From: Dipylidium caninum
Taxonomy: Eukaryota; Platyhelminthes; Cestoda; Cyclophyllidea; Dipylidiidae
NCBI GenBank assembly: GCA_017562135.1
Contig: QEYB01000911.1
Span: forward strand, 248,001 to 312,000
Direction of reading: 5' to 3'
DNA: 64,000 nucleotides
The first letter of the stretch is position 1; each line of letters starts with the position of its first letter. A model generated the notes under the pieces. That model was not told the DNA's origin. It saw nothing but the letters and a program-made list of their open reading frames with translations, and did no database searches. Made by a program: the position numbers and the translations under genes. Shown one piece after another: positions 1 to 12,600 of this stretch.

Positions 1-658
1 CGGACACAAACTTGATCGAGAGGCAATTGGGGAGCTGGGCTTTCAGACAGGACGCACCTTGGTTATTAGACTGCAGCCACACTTGGAGTTGCAGGACGGT
101 GGAAATGGTAGTAATTGTGTCAGTTCTATCAGCATTTCTGAGGGGCTCCAAAGCTCCTTCTTTCGACGCTCCTCCGGATCATCGATGAAGTCGAGTGGAA
201 GTGGAAAATTACATCCGCCTTCTTTGCACAATCCAGCCTCATCTGCATCCACCTCGTCGTTTCTGCCTAAAGTGGCGTCTTTTCTCCACTCTGATAAGCA
301 GAGTTCGTCAACGGCGGTGGCTGTTAATGCAGGCGATCCTGGATTTCTACAGTCACCCTTCACATTGCCTAGTCTCATGCTTTCTGCCAGCGGATCTGTG
401 TATGAGTCCCTATTCTCTCTAGCAGAGAATGATTTGGCCGAGACGGGAACCGTACACAGTGGACCAAATCTGCTCCACATGACCAGGCTCTTACTCTACT
501 GCCTCCCCACATACCATCCTCTCAAAGGGTTGCATGGCTCCCTACGATCTGGCAAGGCAGCCTCCAAGTCAGTCTCAAGTGCATTTGCAGCCTCGATGGT
601 GTGTACTCCGGATAATTTGGTCAAAGCTCCACAGTTTCGTTTACTGTATCTTCTTCAG
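1..658 (+). CDS. USP24: USP24 exon: ubiquitin-like segment and Ser-rich linker
   Basis: The frame is open from base 2. The N-terminal residues (REAIGELGFQTGRTLVIRL) look like the end of the ubiquitin-like fold that large USP9X/USP24-class enzymes carry before their helical region. A serine-rich linker of about 90 residues follows, then a short helical piece ending FRLLYLLQ. The donor CAG|GTATAT at 659 is phase 0 and joins cleanly to the next exon at 2027, which continues ALSGNLVA. The upstream part of the exon is cut off by the window edge, so no start codon can be assigned. Confidence 0.75.
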
Positions 659-3600
659 GTATATCATTCTCAAATTAGATTTTGCTCGTCTACCTCTCTT
701 TTTTTCACGAATCACTCTTTTTTTCACCACTTTTTAGGCTTTTATTAATTCGTATGGCTAATAGGTTGTATTTAAACAAGATTCCGCAAATTTTAAGGCG
801 GAATCGCACTGCATTAAGTGACAAGCCCATGAAGTGCACGCCCTTCAGGAGTCAGCTTGGTGATCTCATCATACTCATAAATCATACTTATTTAGCATTT
901 CAAGTACTACAATGTAACAGTAAATCGGGGTTTTGAGGAGGCTCTCGGCCCTGTGAGGACTTGTTTGTCACTATACGCAAACTACAAACAATTGGACCCT
1001 GCGGCTTATGAGGCAACTGCTTGAGGACGTTTTGTTTTACTTGTCGTTTAACTTCAGCCATGGTTGTGTGGCCGACACCTACACCTGAAACGAATATGAG
1101 ATGTGGGATGAAAAGGTTTGTGAGTTTATAGGATAGCGACAACCATCTTACTTGATTCCCGAAAGTAATCAGGTCAGTATATGTCTCTTATTACAATCGA
1201 AATGGGGCAGAAGTTTAGGAACACCCGCATAACAAAGTGCATCTTATAATCTGCTTCATACGCTTCCATCGCCTTCTCATCAAAATATTTTGTTTACATC
1301 CTCATACCGGTAGCCGTTTCAGGTATTCCATTGGAAGCCTCTTTTAAGGACTTTTCTTAAACACAATGGGCGCACACCACATCTCCGTGGTGAATTTCTT
1401 CTGGACAACAGCTAATTTTTGATCTGACTTCAATTGGTAAACTTCGGGAAATGGAAGTCCTGATTAGTCTGGAGGGCTCAACTTTAATTTTGCCCCGGAG
1501 AAATTGGGCATTCTCTGCTCTATACTGAAAAGTCAACTGGTTGTTCTTGCTTCTTCTTCTAATCCCACCTTGTTCTACGTTATCGATCGACTTCTCTTTC
1601 GTTGGCTCCGCGCTGATGTACAAGCACATCACCAAATTTCTAGGACGGAGGGGAAATAATTTAAATCAGGCAAAGGGGAGATAGTTTTACTGACGCGAGT
1701 CCAGTTAAAAGTGTCAAGATGTTTGCTTTCGTTGCTAACTGTGTGCTCTTTTACTAAATTGAATTTATTTTGCGTCGTCCAAGCAGTTTTTGCCTCGCCG
1801 AGGCCCACGCCAGTTGGCTTTGCTAAGGCACATTATTTCCGTCGTTCACTCAAGCTTGTCGGCGAGAATTGACATAGTACTCTATCATTTCTTTGCCTCT
1901 CCCTATTCCACTTCAACTAATGTTCCCTACTCCCCATGTCAACCCGTGAGTACGTCCTTTTTATGTGAACCCGCCTTCATTGCTACTTTTTAACTAGCAC
2001 TGCTCTATATTTCCATGCATTTTTAGGCTCTCAGTGGCAACCTTGTGGCTCGCGAGTCATCCGCCTGGTGGGAATGTGTGGTTAATTCCACATCTGCCCG
2101 AGTAACAGTGCCTCAGCGAGGGATTTTTTCTCCTGAAGCACTGTACACTCAACCACTGTCCGCACACCGGCCAATGTTACCAGACACCGAAGAGGCCTCA
2201 CCGCCGCGCGTTACTCGATCTACCACTCCGACTCCAACCTCCGTCTCTACTGCCGTCACCTCGTCCGGCTCGGCTGGCCTCATCTCCTCTGAGACCTGCC
2301 TTCACGTCCCGTCAACGCGCTCGTTGACTGAAACCAACGCTCCTATATCGTGTCCGCCCTCACCAGAGATGATTCGAAGACCGAAGAAACGATTCTCTGG
2401 GAGACACCACAGAGTCAGCAAATGGTTTATCGGCAGTAGTAGTAGTGGAGAAAAGCAAAAGTATCCTACCTGTGAGTTGCCTACCTCGCTTCTCTATTTT
2501 CCACTGATTTAACTGAAAAATGTGTTCCACTCTTTACTCAATTGCTTCATTTTACGTTCTCCAACATGAACACCTATTTCGTGATACTAAAGTTGTCTAA
2601 GGCAACCGACGTCTGTTTAAGAGTAGTTACAACATTTTTGCGTTTATGAAAGGAATGTTAATTTTAAAAATCCCCCAGAATTTTGTCGCTTATCACCATG
2701 TCTAAATATGAAGAGACAGTGTATGGAAGGAACCGCTCTCATCATCATCAGCACCTCATACGACCCTATCCGGCCTGACTTAGTTTTTCAACTCTCATTT
2801 AAGCTGTCTTAGTCTGAGAGGCAATTTTCTACAGCCCCCTCGGTTGGCACTGCAAGGCAATTGACTAGCTGTGGCCATCTCAAGTGAAGTAGCGGCAATG
2901 TGGCCTTCATAAGTGAGATGACAGCGAACATATGCGGGATTATGGGACGACCATCTGTCCGTCTCATCCGTGCTGTCAGAGTGATAGACGGTCCTTTGAG
3001 TATGTTCTCATCAAAAATGGTCCGACTCATTCCCCTTGAACCACATCTTCCGTCTCACCCACTTCTCGACTTTGGAAAAAGATGGTATTCTCTCGTCCAA
3101 ACACATACCCTCTCAGTACTTGGGTAATTTTATGCCTTTCTAGGTCAGTTCCATCTTTCTTAACGGCCTGCAGCGGTGGTGATCCGATGGTAACAAGTTG
3201 AGAGTTGGTTCAACTGGTACTACTGAAACCATTCAGAAACCATGAATCTCATAGTAAACTGCTGTTTAAGTTTGTTTTCTTCAATGAAGTATTTTTCTTC
3301 GGTAATTGTCCCCATTATTAATTTTCTGTAAGCCGAGAATTTGGAGACATCTTTCAAGATCTATGGGAAGAGTGACTGGCTGGAAGCCCTGGTCGTCGTG
3401 CTTCGGAAGCAGCTGATTGAGGACTCAGTGAAGCCAGTGGAGCGAGGAGGTCTTCTGATGGCGGACATTTTTGTGCAAATTGTGGCAGCGAATGACACTG
3501 CCAGTCCTGGTCCAACACCAAACAACCCCTCCCGATCTGACGCCTGGATCTCCCGTGAGATCAAACACTGCGCCCTTGCAGATCCTCGCAACCCTCCTCA

Positions 3601-6600
3601 ATCCGTCCTCCTTCGGCTCGATGGACAATAGTGAATGTAGTGAGTGTCACATCGATGTATCCGGTTCGGGATGTTCCTTGGGGCGGACAGTCGTCAGTTG
3701 ACATTCTCCTACTACAAAATTACATAGTCTCTGATTATTGCTGTGTAGGTGTGGCCACTGTGGTAATTGTTAAAATGTATGCTCAATCAAGGATACAGTC
3801 TATGAGAACTCTAAAGAAGAACGGTTGCAACATGTGCGATGGGAAAAGCACATAATAATTCAGAGAGGAGAGGAGAGAGGTGCAAGTCTATCATGGCAAT
3901 GTGACAAGAAGTGATCCCCACAGGCGAGGTAAATATCGACTGCTCTTCACAAATAATGTCTGAACTCCAGCCCCTGTGGTTTGGTACAACGTTGCAACGA
4001 CCTTAAACATGTCAGAAATTTTGCCTTTGGTTGTGCATTCGTACTCTCGAGTTCATTGCCTGTCTGCCCAGTTGTAATTGCTGGAGTACTAACACAGAGC
4101 ATCTCTGTGGAATACGTGTAAACCATGTCAGCATGCACTTGGCAGAATAACAGACTCCAAACAGGATACCCAAAGAGTTGTGCTCTCGGCGACTGACGTC
4201 TCTGTTGAATGTTTGATGCAAATTCACTCGAATATCCACCTCCAAATTCACTTCTGACTTGGTGAACAAAGGGACATGACTTTTTCCTTCCCGTTCCATA
4301 ACTCGAGTAACTCAATTGACCGGGGGCGAATAGTCATTTCGACCTGTTAAACTGTGCACATTTGACCGTCACGAATGGGTGACAGATTGTGACAGTCTGA
4401 ACATAAATTGCTGCACGACGTCATATCCAAGTTTACACATATGAAGATGCAATGATTTACAAATTCACCCCATTCATGGCAACGTTTTTCAACGTAATTT
4501 ACCCACCCGCACTTTAACTATGGCGCACAATTCCGCTTGTTCATTTCAGTGCCAACCTTATTCCCGTCGAGTGAGCCACAGTTACGGCACATAAATAGCC
4601 GATTTTCGAAGAAGGGTACAAGTGGACATGCGCTGCTAATAGTCCTTCCTGTTCAGGAAGACGACCAGACGGGTGTGATGGCACGCTGTCCGGCGGGCAT
4701 AGTTTCGATTCGCCTAAAATACCTGCGAGTGGTAGTATTTCCTTCCTCGGTTGCGCTAGATTTCTAGCGCTAAAACTCTCCGTATCTGTTAACCAATTAG
4801 CTCAGAAATGGAAGAGGGAGAAAAGGTCCACATCGGAGAGGAAACTTACGATGCGACTTATCGTTTGCCGTCCTTACTAAGTTGGTACTTTGATCTTATA
4901 GTTTTGTCCCCTTTCTGGCTCCTGTCAGCCAGATCTGCTCAATCACAAGGACAACTTCAACGCTAAATTCATCACGCTTGTCATTGCAAGAGTTCTTTTT
5001 GTTGTAAGAATTGTAGAAGTGTCTAGTCATCCACTATTAGTGGTTGCTCTAAGCGAAAATCTGGCAGTGATTGGGCAATAAATTCCGTGCAAAGTACACA
5101 AAACGTGACCGTAAATTAGACACACTTGGACAGCCTATTTCGCATAAATTGAACAAATAGCTGCTTCCATTTGGTTTTCCCAATCCAGAGATGAGGGAAT
5201 TCTTAATCCCCCTCATCATCTCCAGGAACTGCGCATTTTTTTCGCTTTCTATTAAAGTATGCGACTCGGTCAACACTCTTCACGGAAAATCTAAATGAGG
5301 CGTCCTTGGGTCCTTTTACAGCACTCCTGACAACATATTTGAGATTTAAGAAACATTGGGTTTGGTCTGCCATCGCACCCGGAAATGCTATTCTGCCACC
5401 ATCAAGGCGTTCCCCCCTTCCCACCGGATGCATGGCCAGACAGATTAATTTTTAGTTCGAATTCTTCGCCTACAAATAAAATTCGACTAGTGACATTCGA
5501 AAGGTAAATACACGAATCACGTTCTGTGACGGGCAGTGGCCCCGAATTTGAAGTAGGGAGCAAGGTTTGGCCATTTTTTGGGCGAGTTAGACGTCGCTGC
5601 CCCTCTACTAGTTAGGCTGAACTGTTTTTTCCCCATCCCCTTTACCCACACAGACTCGCCAACGTCAAGTTTCTCCTCGAGCAGCAATTCTCTCTCAACC
5701 CTGATGCACATCGACTTCGCGCCCAAGCTGCTCTTGGTATTAATGGACACCGCGTTGGCCAGCGCAACGCAGGCCAGTGACCAACAGGCCTGCGATTTTG
5801 TCAGCCCTGAGGGAGCCGGCTCCGGGGGCCGCGGTGGTGGTAGAAACAAGGTTATGGGTGGTGCAGGTGATGGCGGTGGGAATCAGAGACGACGTGGTCC
5901 CCTCCCTGTCGTAGAGAGTCACGCTGGAGTGGCAAACGCTCTCGACCCTCTGGCCAGCTCTACTTCCTTTGCTCTCACCTCCCAGGATGTTGAGGTTTGA
6001 TTCACGACACCTGCAATCTATTCTTCCTCCTTTGCACGTGGAAATTACGTCACCTTCTAACATTAGACAGTCTGTATTAAGAAGATAGTCCTTCCCGCTT
6101 TACGGTCCAAAAGACTTGGTCTGACCAGTGCGAAGAATGTCTTGTTGCGATCTAGGCGAAGCATTGTTACCCTAATAAACTTTTTAATTTTCGAGCGCCA
6201 GACGAAAAGGAGGAAATTGTGTATGAGTTTGCTACCCGCCTTCCCCTCCCCACTAAAGTGTAATCCGCTCCTTATTTAAGATCCCATCAGTTAAATACTT
6301 GCGCCACAGTATTTACCTGAGTCGTTTCTTTAAATTCTACACTTTCTTCCGTAAGAAATAACATTATTCGTTAAAATAGGTTTTCTGGATAGATCATTAC
6401 CGGTTATAGCTCGTTTTTCAGTTCTACCCTTTGCGAAAGTTGGTCTTATTTCGTTAGTGAAGTGACATACTAGGACTTGGTAAACCAAAATCTGAGCGGC
6501 TTTAATCGTGTTATTTTTTATATTTCATACATCGTAAATGGAGATTGTAAAGAATCTCTTTTCCACAAACACGTAATCAGGGTTCAAAATGATGCTGTCA

Positions 6601-9600
6601 GGAGATTAAACTTATCCCAAGCAGACGCGCTCAGCAATCACAAATGCCACCAGAAAAGATCTTTGCAACTTTTAGTGCTGAAAAATAAGGTTGTTCAACG
6701 ACCTTTGTTTACCAACAGGTGCAGGGAACGTCTTTGAAACGCTTTACTTCCCTGTAGATCGCGGTACAGAGCACCCGGTTGCTGTGCCAATGTGTCTTCG
6801 CCTACTCAACTCATTTCATGAGCGCCTTTTTGGAAATTCCGGATTTAAAGGAGTCTCTAATCCGTCTCCTACTGTATTCTCCATCCCTCAGGTACCCTAA
6901 TTTTCTGCTTCTTTTTTTGTTCCTTGTCATATGTGCAGTTTTGGCCTCCGTTAGATTTGAGTTATTTCGACGTGTAATGAGCGGCGATTTCGCCGTGACT
7001 CTTCGGCCAATACTTCGGCTGCCACCGAATAGTAGGAGGAGTTCGTGAATGCGTTTACGATTGTGGCATCTTATTGAGAAATATGTCCATGTCTTTCACG
7101 AAAACTTAATTTTGCATTGCTAGAATGCGTGGTTTATGTGGGCAGGTTGACAAAGTGGGTAGATTGCATCGCGAAAGAAGTGGGACTACCATTTAGCCAC
7201 TCATTTCAGAGGAAGAATCCTTTTTGGAAGCTTCTATCAATATCGTTTCTTTCCCTCTCAGCATTCGCACCGAAACTTGTCACCAACTGAAGCAACTCCT
7301 CTACCTAACAGCCGGCCAGCGTCACCAGTCAATAAATTCGGCATTCGGTGTGGAACCCTGTTGCCATCTCTTCGCATGGCTTAACTCCAACACTTCTCGG
7401 CCGCCTCCCTACGCTTTTCAGGCGATCTCTCTTCAACACGTTTCCACCAGCCCATACATCGACCTCCTTCTTAACCTACTCTTTCAAATGCCCAAAGGAT
7501 GCTACGAATCGTTCCTCCTCCTCCAAGGCCCGCTTTCCACCTTTTTGGACAACTAGTCAGCTCAGCAAATTAGTGGACAAGGAAGATAGACAGGCGATAA
7601 TGCACTGCGCCGAGTTCTTTAAACTGCGTGGTCGAGTCTTTGCGTTGGTGGAGAAGAGCTGTTTGGAGCGATATGCTGGCCAAGATCACGTTGCCATGCT
7701 TGAGGTGCGTTTGCTTATTCTACCTCTGTGGCAAATCGGTTGGCTTCCGGAATCAAATAGGATTGGAATAGCAAACGGGAATTCCTTGACAGCATGTATA
7801 TCCTGAAAACTCTTTTTTGACATGATGGGATTGGTTGGCGCATTTCATGTCAACAAAGTGGTTTCCTGACCACCTTAAACGTCTGTGTCACCGCTTTCAG
7901 TGTAGTGTTAGAATGCTCCGAATCCAGCTTTGTGTAGGAAAGGTGCGGGAGACAGGCATCGAGAGTGCGGATGAAGTAGGCGGAGCTGTGCCACAATAAG
8001 CCCCTTAGATTGGCCAAAGGCATTAGCCATTTGGTAATCTCAGTACGCTTAGTATGCAAAAACACACGTGATAGGAGTTAAACACCTATTCAATCATACG
8101 TGGACTAATCATTAGGTGTACATCGTTGAAAACTTTCGCCTCTTTTTCCCCTGAATTTTGCTGTCGTTCACATTTTCTTTACACCCTCTTCCTTGAGTAG
8201 AGTCTTCTCATAAACAACCGGTTGATGAATGCCCTAACGATGAGCTAGTAGTGACTGAACGGATGTGCTCTCTTTCTCTCCCTCTCTCTGCCTTCCACAC
8301 TCTTCAACTCTGAAAGTCTTTATGCATCTCCCAGCTCAGTACGGGTTGTACTCTCACTTTACCCCCAACTTCTCCTAAATCTGTGATGTATGCGTGTGGG
8401 CCTAATGTTGTATTCCTTGTCGCCCTCTTCTTCGTCATACAACTTCAATCATGTATAGAAGCGGTTAGCTTATGGCATATTGACTTAATAAGTGATTTTC
8501 AGCAAATGTCAGAGGCTAGCCCTTTCACCGTAAGCCCATGGCACGGGATGTCGGACGAGCCTTTTCACGTCAAAGCCAGCATGGATAGGATACGCCACCG
8601 TTACACGTCTGAAAATCTATTTGTCGTCTTTTCGAGAGGTGTGGTTAACTTGTGACTGCAAACTCTTATCATGTTGCTCCCTCGCCGATGCAATTTAGCT
8701 TCCCACCTCCCACCGAGATGGCATTTGCAAGTGGATCAGAATTTACTAACTGTCGAGAAGATGCACTGAAGGTGAAAGTGTTTTGAGGAGGCGACAGTCC
8801 CCTACACAACAGCAGATGCTTTTCTTAGTAACTGGACTTGTAAATTGTATGAGCTATCCACACTTGTTTCGCCCCCTACCGATATTTGTCATGGTTCTAT
8901 GAGAAAGTTATCAACGTCCACAACTGTATCAACATTTCTTCTAAGATAGCAAGCACACTAGTATTTTTGGTAGCATTCATTAATGCCTTCCTAGTCTTTT
9001 CGAAATCAGTTTCGGCGACGCTCATTGTGGGTGTCTGTTAACGTGACGGAAGTGGTACTTTCCTTCCTCACCTTAGCCGCATACATCTTCCTACTTTTCA
9101 ACCGTGGCGTTCTTCCCACTAGACCACTATGCTGTTATGCATGCTTTAAATGCAAGAGCTTGTCCGTGTGTAAACAATTTTTCGTCCGGCAATTAATTCG
9201 CCCATTTCTGGCGACCTGGCGGTGAAGTAACAGCAACCTCCTCATCTGTTCAGAATGAGATCCACTGGTTTCGGAGCTTCGCCCAAGCCGATTCCCAGGC
9301 CTCTTCGTGGGGTGATGTCGTACTACCTATTTTGGACTGTTCTCTCCTCAACGGTCACCTTTGCTTTCTACGCACGGCTTGCATACAAATGGTTGCTACA
9401 GCGATTGCTTGCGGCCTCAACCCAATACGCACTGGAGGTGCTGGCTGTGCGGCCTCCTCAGGTCATTCGGTCGCGCTCTCCACCTCCGCTGTTTGGGACA
9501 GTGTGGGAAACAGCGGTACTCGTCTTGGCCGAGGGGTGTCAGGGCTTTTCGCCCCCGAGCTTCCTGCTTGGTAGCAGTAAAAGTGGCAAAGTAGACACTA

Positions 9601-12600
9601 AAATCGCCCCTGTGAGTGTACTATGAGAAAATTTGCCAAAATACGCACTTAAGTTAGGACCACCACCATTCTAGGTGGTCTCTCAGATCGAATAACTCCA
9701 TTAAACGCCATTCTCAACTTACTGGGTTTCTACTTCGTACTTTCCACCTTTTAAATTGTCCCCTTATCAGCTCAAAAATCTTGATTGTTGTCTCGTTACT
9801 TTAGCATAATAACTGAAAGTAGCTATCTTAGAGTCGGTTAGGCGAAAACAAGAACTTCGTATGAGTGTATGCCAGGGTGGCTCGAGATTGCCCTTTTACT
9901 TCGTTCAACAGACTTAAGCTAGTAAGGACGCAAGGAGCAGCGATTTACACTATGGTCATATTGGGGAGAGGAACGGTTTTCACAGAGACTGATAGCTCCC
10001 AAGTTTGTCTCCCTTCGTAATTGCCTCGCGTGGGACATGCGTGCTTTTCTAGCTAATATTAGAATAAAATCTCAGATCTTTCTCATCTTAATCATAACTC
10101 CACCGACTTCACTTTTGTTTGCTCCCAGAGGCAACGAGATGCGCGACTCGAAGTCCATCGAGTTACAGAACAGTTGTCATAGTGGCCTCCATTTCACCAT
10201 CCGTCACTCGTCGCCCGATGCCGTTGACCCCAATTTGGCAACCCTGGTGACTAAGTGCGTTCAACTGTTGAGCGACCTCGTGCCTGTTCTGCTAACGGAC
10301 TACATGTTTCCTGTCGCGAACACTATGCTTGAGGAGTATTACCCCATTCCTCCCAGTGGTCCACAGACCTACCATGTGTGCGGGAGTACACTGCTCAAAC
10401 CACCTTCGAAACGCCTCTGTGGAAACGCTCGTCAGGAGGCTTTCATGCTCATTCTCTTCCTTGCACGCATGAATTTTCAGAGCCTGGAACGGGTCAGTCC
10501 CCTAACAGCCATGCACATTCACTCACTGATTGGTTGTTTACAAAGGTGTTTTTCCTCCCATAGACCGTCGACATTCTGGTCCGTCTGCACCATCAGAGTC
10601 CGCCGGACGAGCACTCACTAATGGACAATCCGCACAATTCCTCAACCAGCCTGCCCAGTCCCAATAACTTTAGAGACTCAGGAGGTATCACCTTTGATGC
10701 TACTGCCAATGTGGGAACACCCACGTCAATCATGTGGGACTACCGACCCTCCCTTCTGGGTCGTGCAGCCTGCAACTTCACAGGTCTGCGGAATGGCGGT
10801 GGTACGTGCTACATGAATGCTGTGCTTCAACAGCTCTTCATGCAGCCTGGCGTTGCAGAAGCCATTCTGGATGTACCCACATCGAGGCTGGATGAGAAGA
10901 GTTTGTTGTATCAAACTCAAGAGGTGCGTTTTGTTGTAGTCGAGTGGCTGCGTTTTGTGTCCTGCACATCTAATTTGCACTCGTTTTTGACAGCTCTTTT
11001 TGAACCTGCTCTTCTCGCAACTCCAATTCTACGATCCTGTGGGTTTTTGGAACAGCTTCCGCCTGTGGAATACGGACACTCCAACTGATCCGCATGAGCA
11101 GCAGGACGCGTTCGACTTCTTTCAGTCACTAATTGACCAGCTGGATGAAGGCATAAAAGTAGTGTTTTATGGTCCCCCTCGGTCCCTCCTAGGGGTTTGA
11201 TCTGTGGAGAGCCTAATCACAACACTTTCCATCCTCCTACTCGTGTAGTATTTCCCGAGGACGTACAGAGCCTAGGTTGTGCCGCAGTGTTTGCTCCACC
11301 AAGGCGATAGCTCCATCTTTTTTGTTCCCTACCCTAAGTATTAGATAGAGCACTGAGGAGACATTGGGCACTAGTTTGACGGGGTCCCAACAAATGAGAC
11401 CTCTAGGTGTTCTGCCTCTCATCCACCCCTTCACCAGTAAGCATCTCTTCCTTTTAAAAGCTCTTTAATGATTTTGAAATAATAGTGTGGCTTTTGCCGA
11501 TGTTCTAGGTCGACACCTTCACAGTTTGAGGGTAAATTGTTTTTTGCCTTTCAGAAGTTCAGTGATGTGCCATTTTTCTCAAGGATGTTCCACGGAATAC
11601 TGTCGGACACAATGTTCTGCGAAGCCTGTGCCCATCGGTAAGTAGACATTACTTGGATCTCAAATAGCTTCTTCTTGTGGTAACAAAAGTGAACACGCGT
11701 TACAATGAATGACGGCGGTTCTTATTATTAAAAAGAGCGCTTTCAGAGCCTCCGAGATGGACCTACTCAGTAGTGGTTAACTACTCGGTTGTGCGAAGTG
11801 AAGCCGCAACCGATTTCCTCGACCGGTCTTGCTTCTTCGATGTATTTCTCCAAATATTAACAAAAAAATCTCATGAATATGATTAAGGGAAATCTCATTG
11901 TTAGTAGGTTAACGACTTATAACCGTTTTTAACTCGTTTGGAAAAGGGAAAATGTTTTTTTTCTTCATCCCACACTATATTTCCACTCAGACAGTTAGGT
12001 TGAGAATTCTTCGCAATTTAACTTACATTAGCAGTCCCAGTCTCACTTCTGACGAAATGCATGTAAACGAGATGGCATTGCTGCCACCGCTTTTTGAAGA
12101 CGGTTCGCAAAATTTACAAGTTACTCTAGCGCATTTAGACTTGGTCACCTATTTTTTTGGTCCGCTTCTTAAAAACGTAGAACGTGTTCAGTCTGCAATC
12201 CAACGAACTCCACCGGGGAAAGGAGTGTATAAAACACTCATGCTTATCTGTCTTCAGCTTGCAAGGTCATGTACAAGTTTAAATGTCTGCCCTAAGAGGA
12301 TTTTAGTAGTACTCAAAACTAGGAGGTGAACTTATCGAGATATCTTGGAGCCCAATGAATGAGAGAAGTCTCCCACACCGAATCGGTAACCTAACTGATA
12401 GAGGATGGCATGAGCTCATTTAAGCCTTCTTTCTCTATTTGCAGCTACGATCGAGAGCAGTCTTTCTCCGCTATCAACTTAACCGTTTGCACCGGTGATC
12501 TGCTGGAGGCAATGCGACAGTACACACGGGAGGAGGTGATGGACGGCGATAACGCATATTTCTGTGAGCGCTGCCAAATGAAACAGCGTACACTTAAACG

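Noticed and set aside
9255..9626. A 123-codon open frame taken whole as a gene
   Set aside because: Only the part from 9402 to 9611 is bounded by splice signals in a phase compatible with the preceding USP24 exon; the upstream part is hydrophobic, pyrimidine-rich intron-like sequence.
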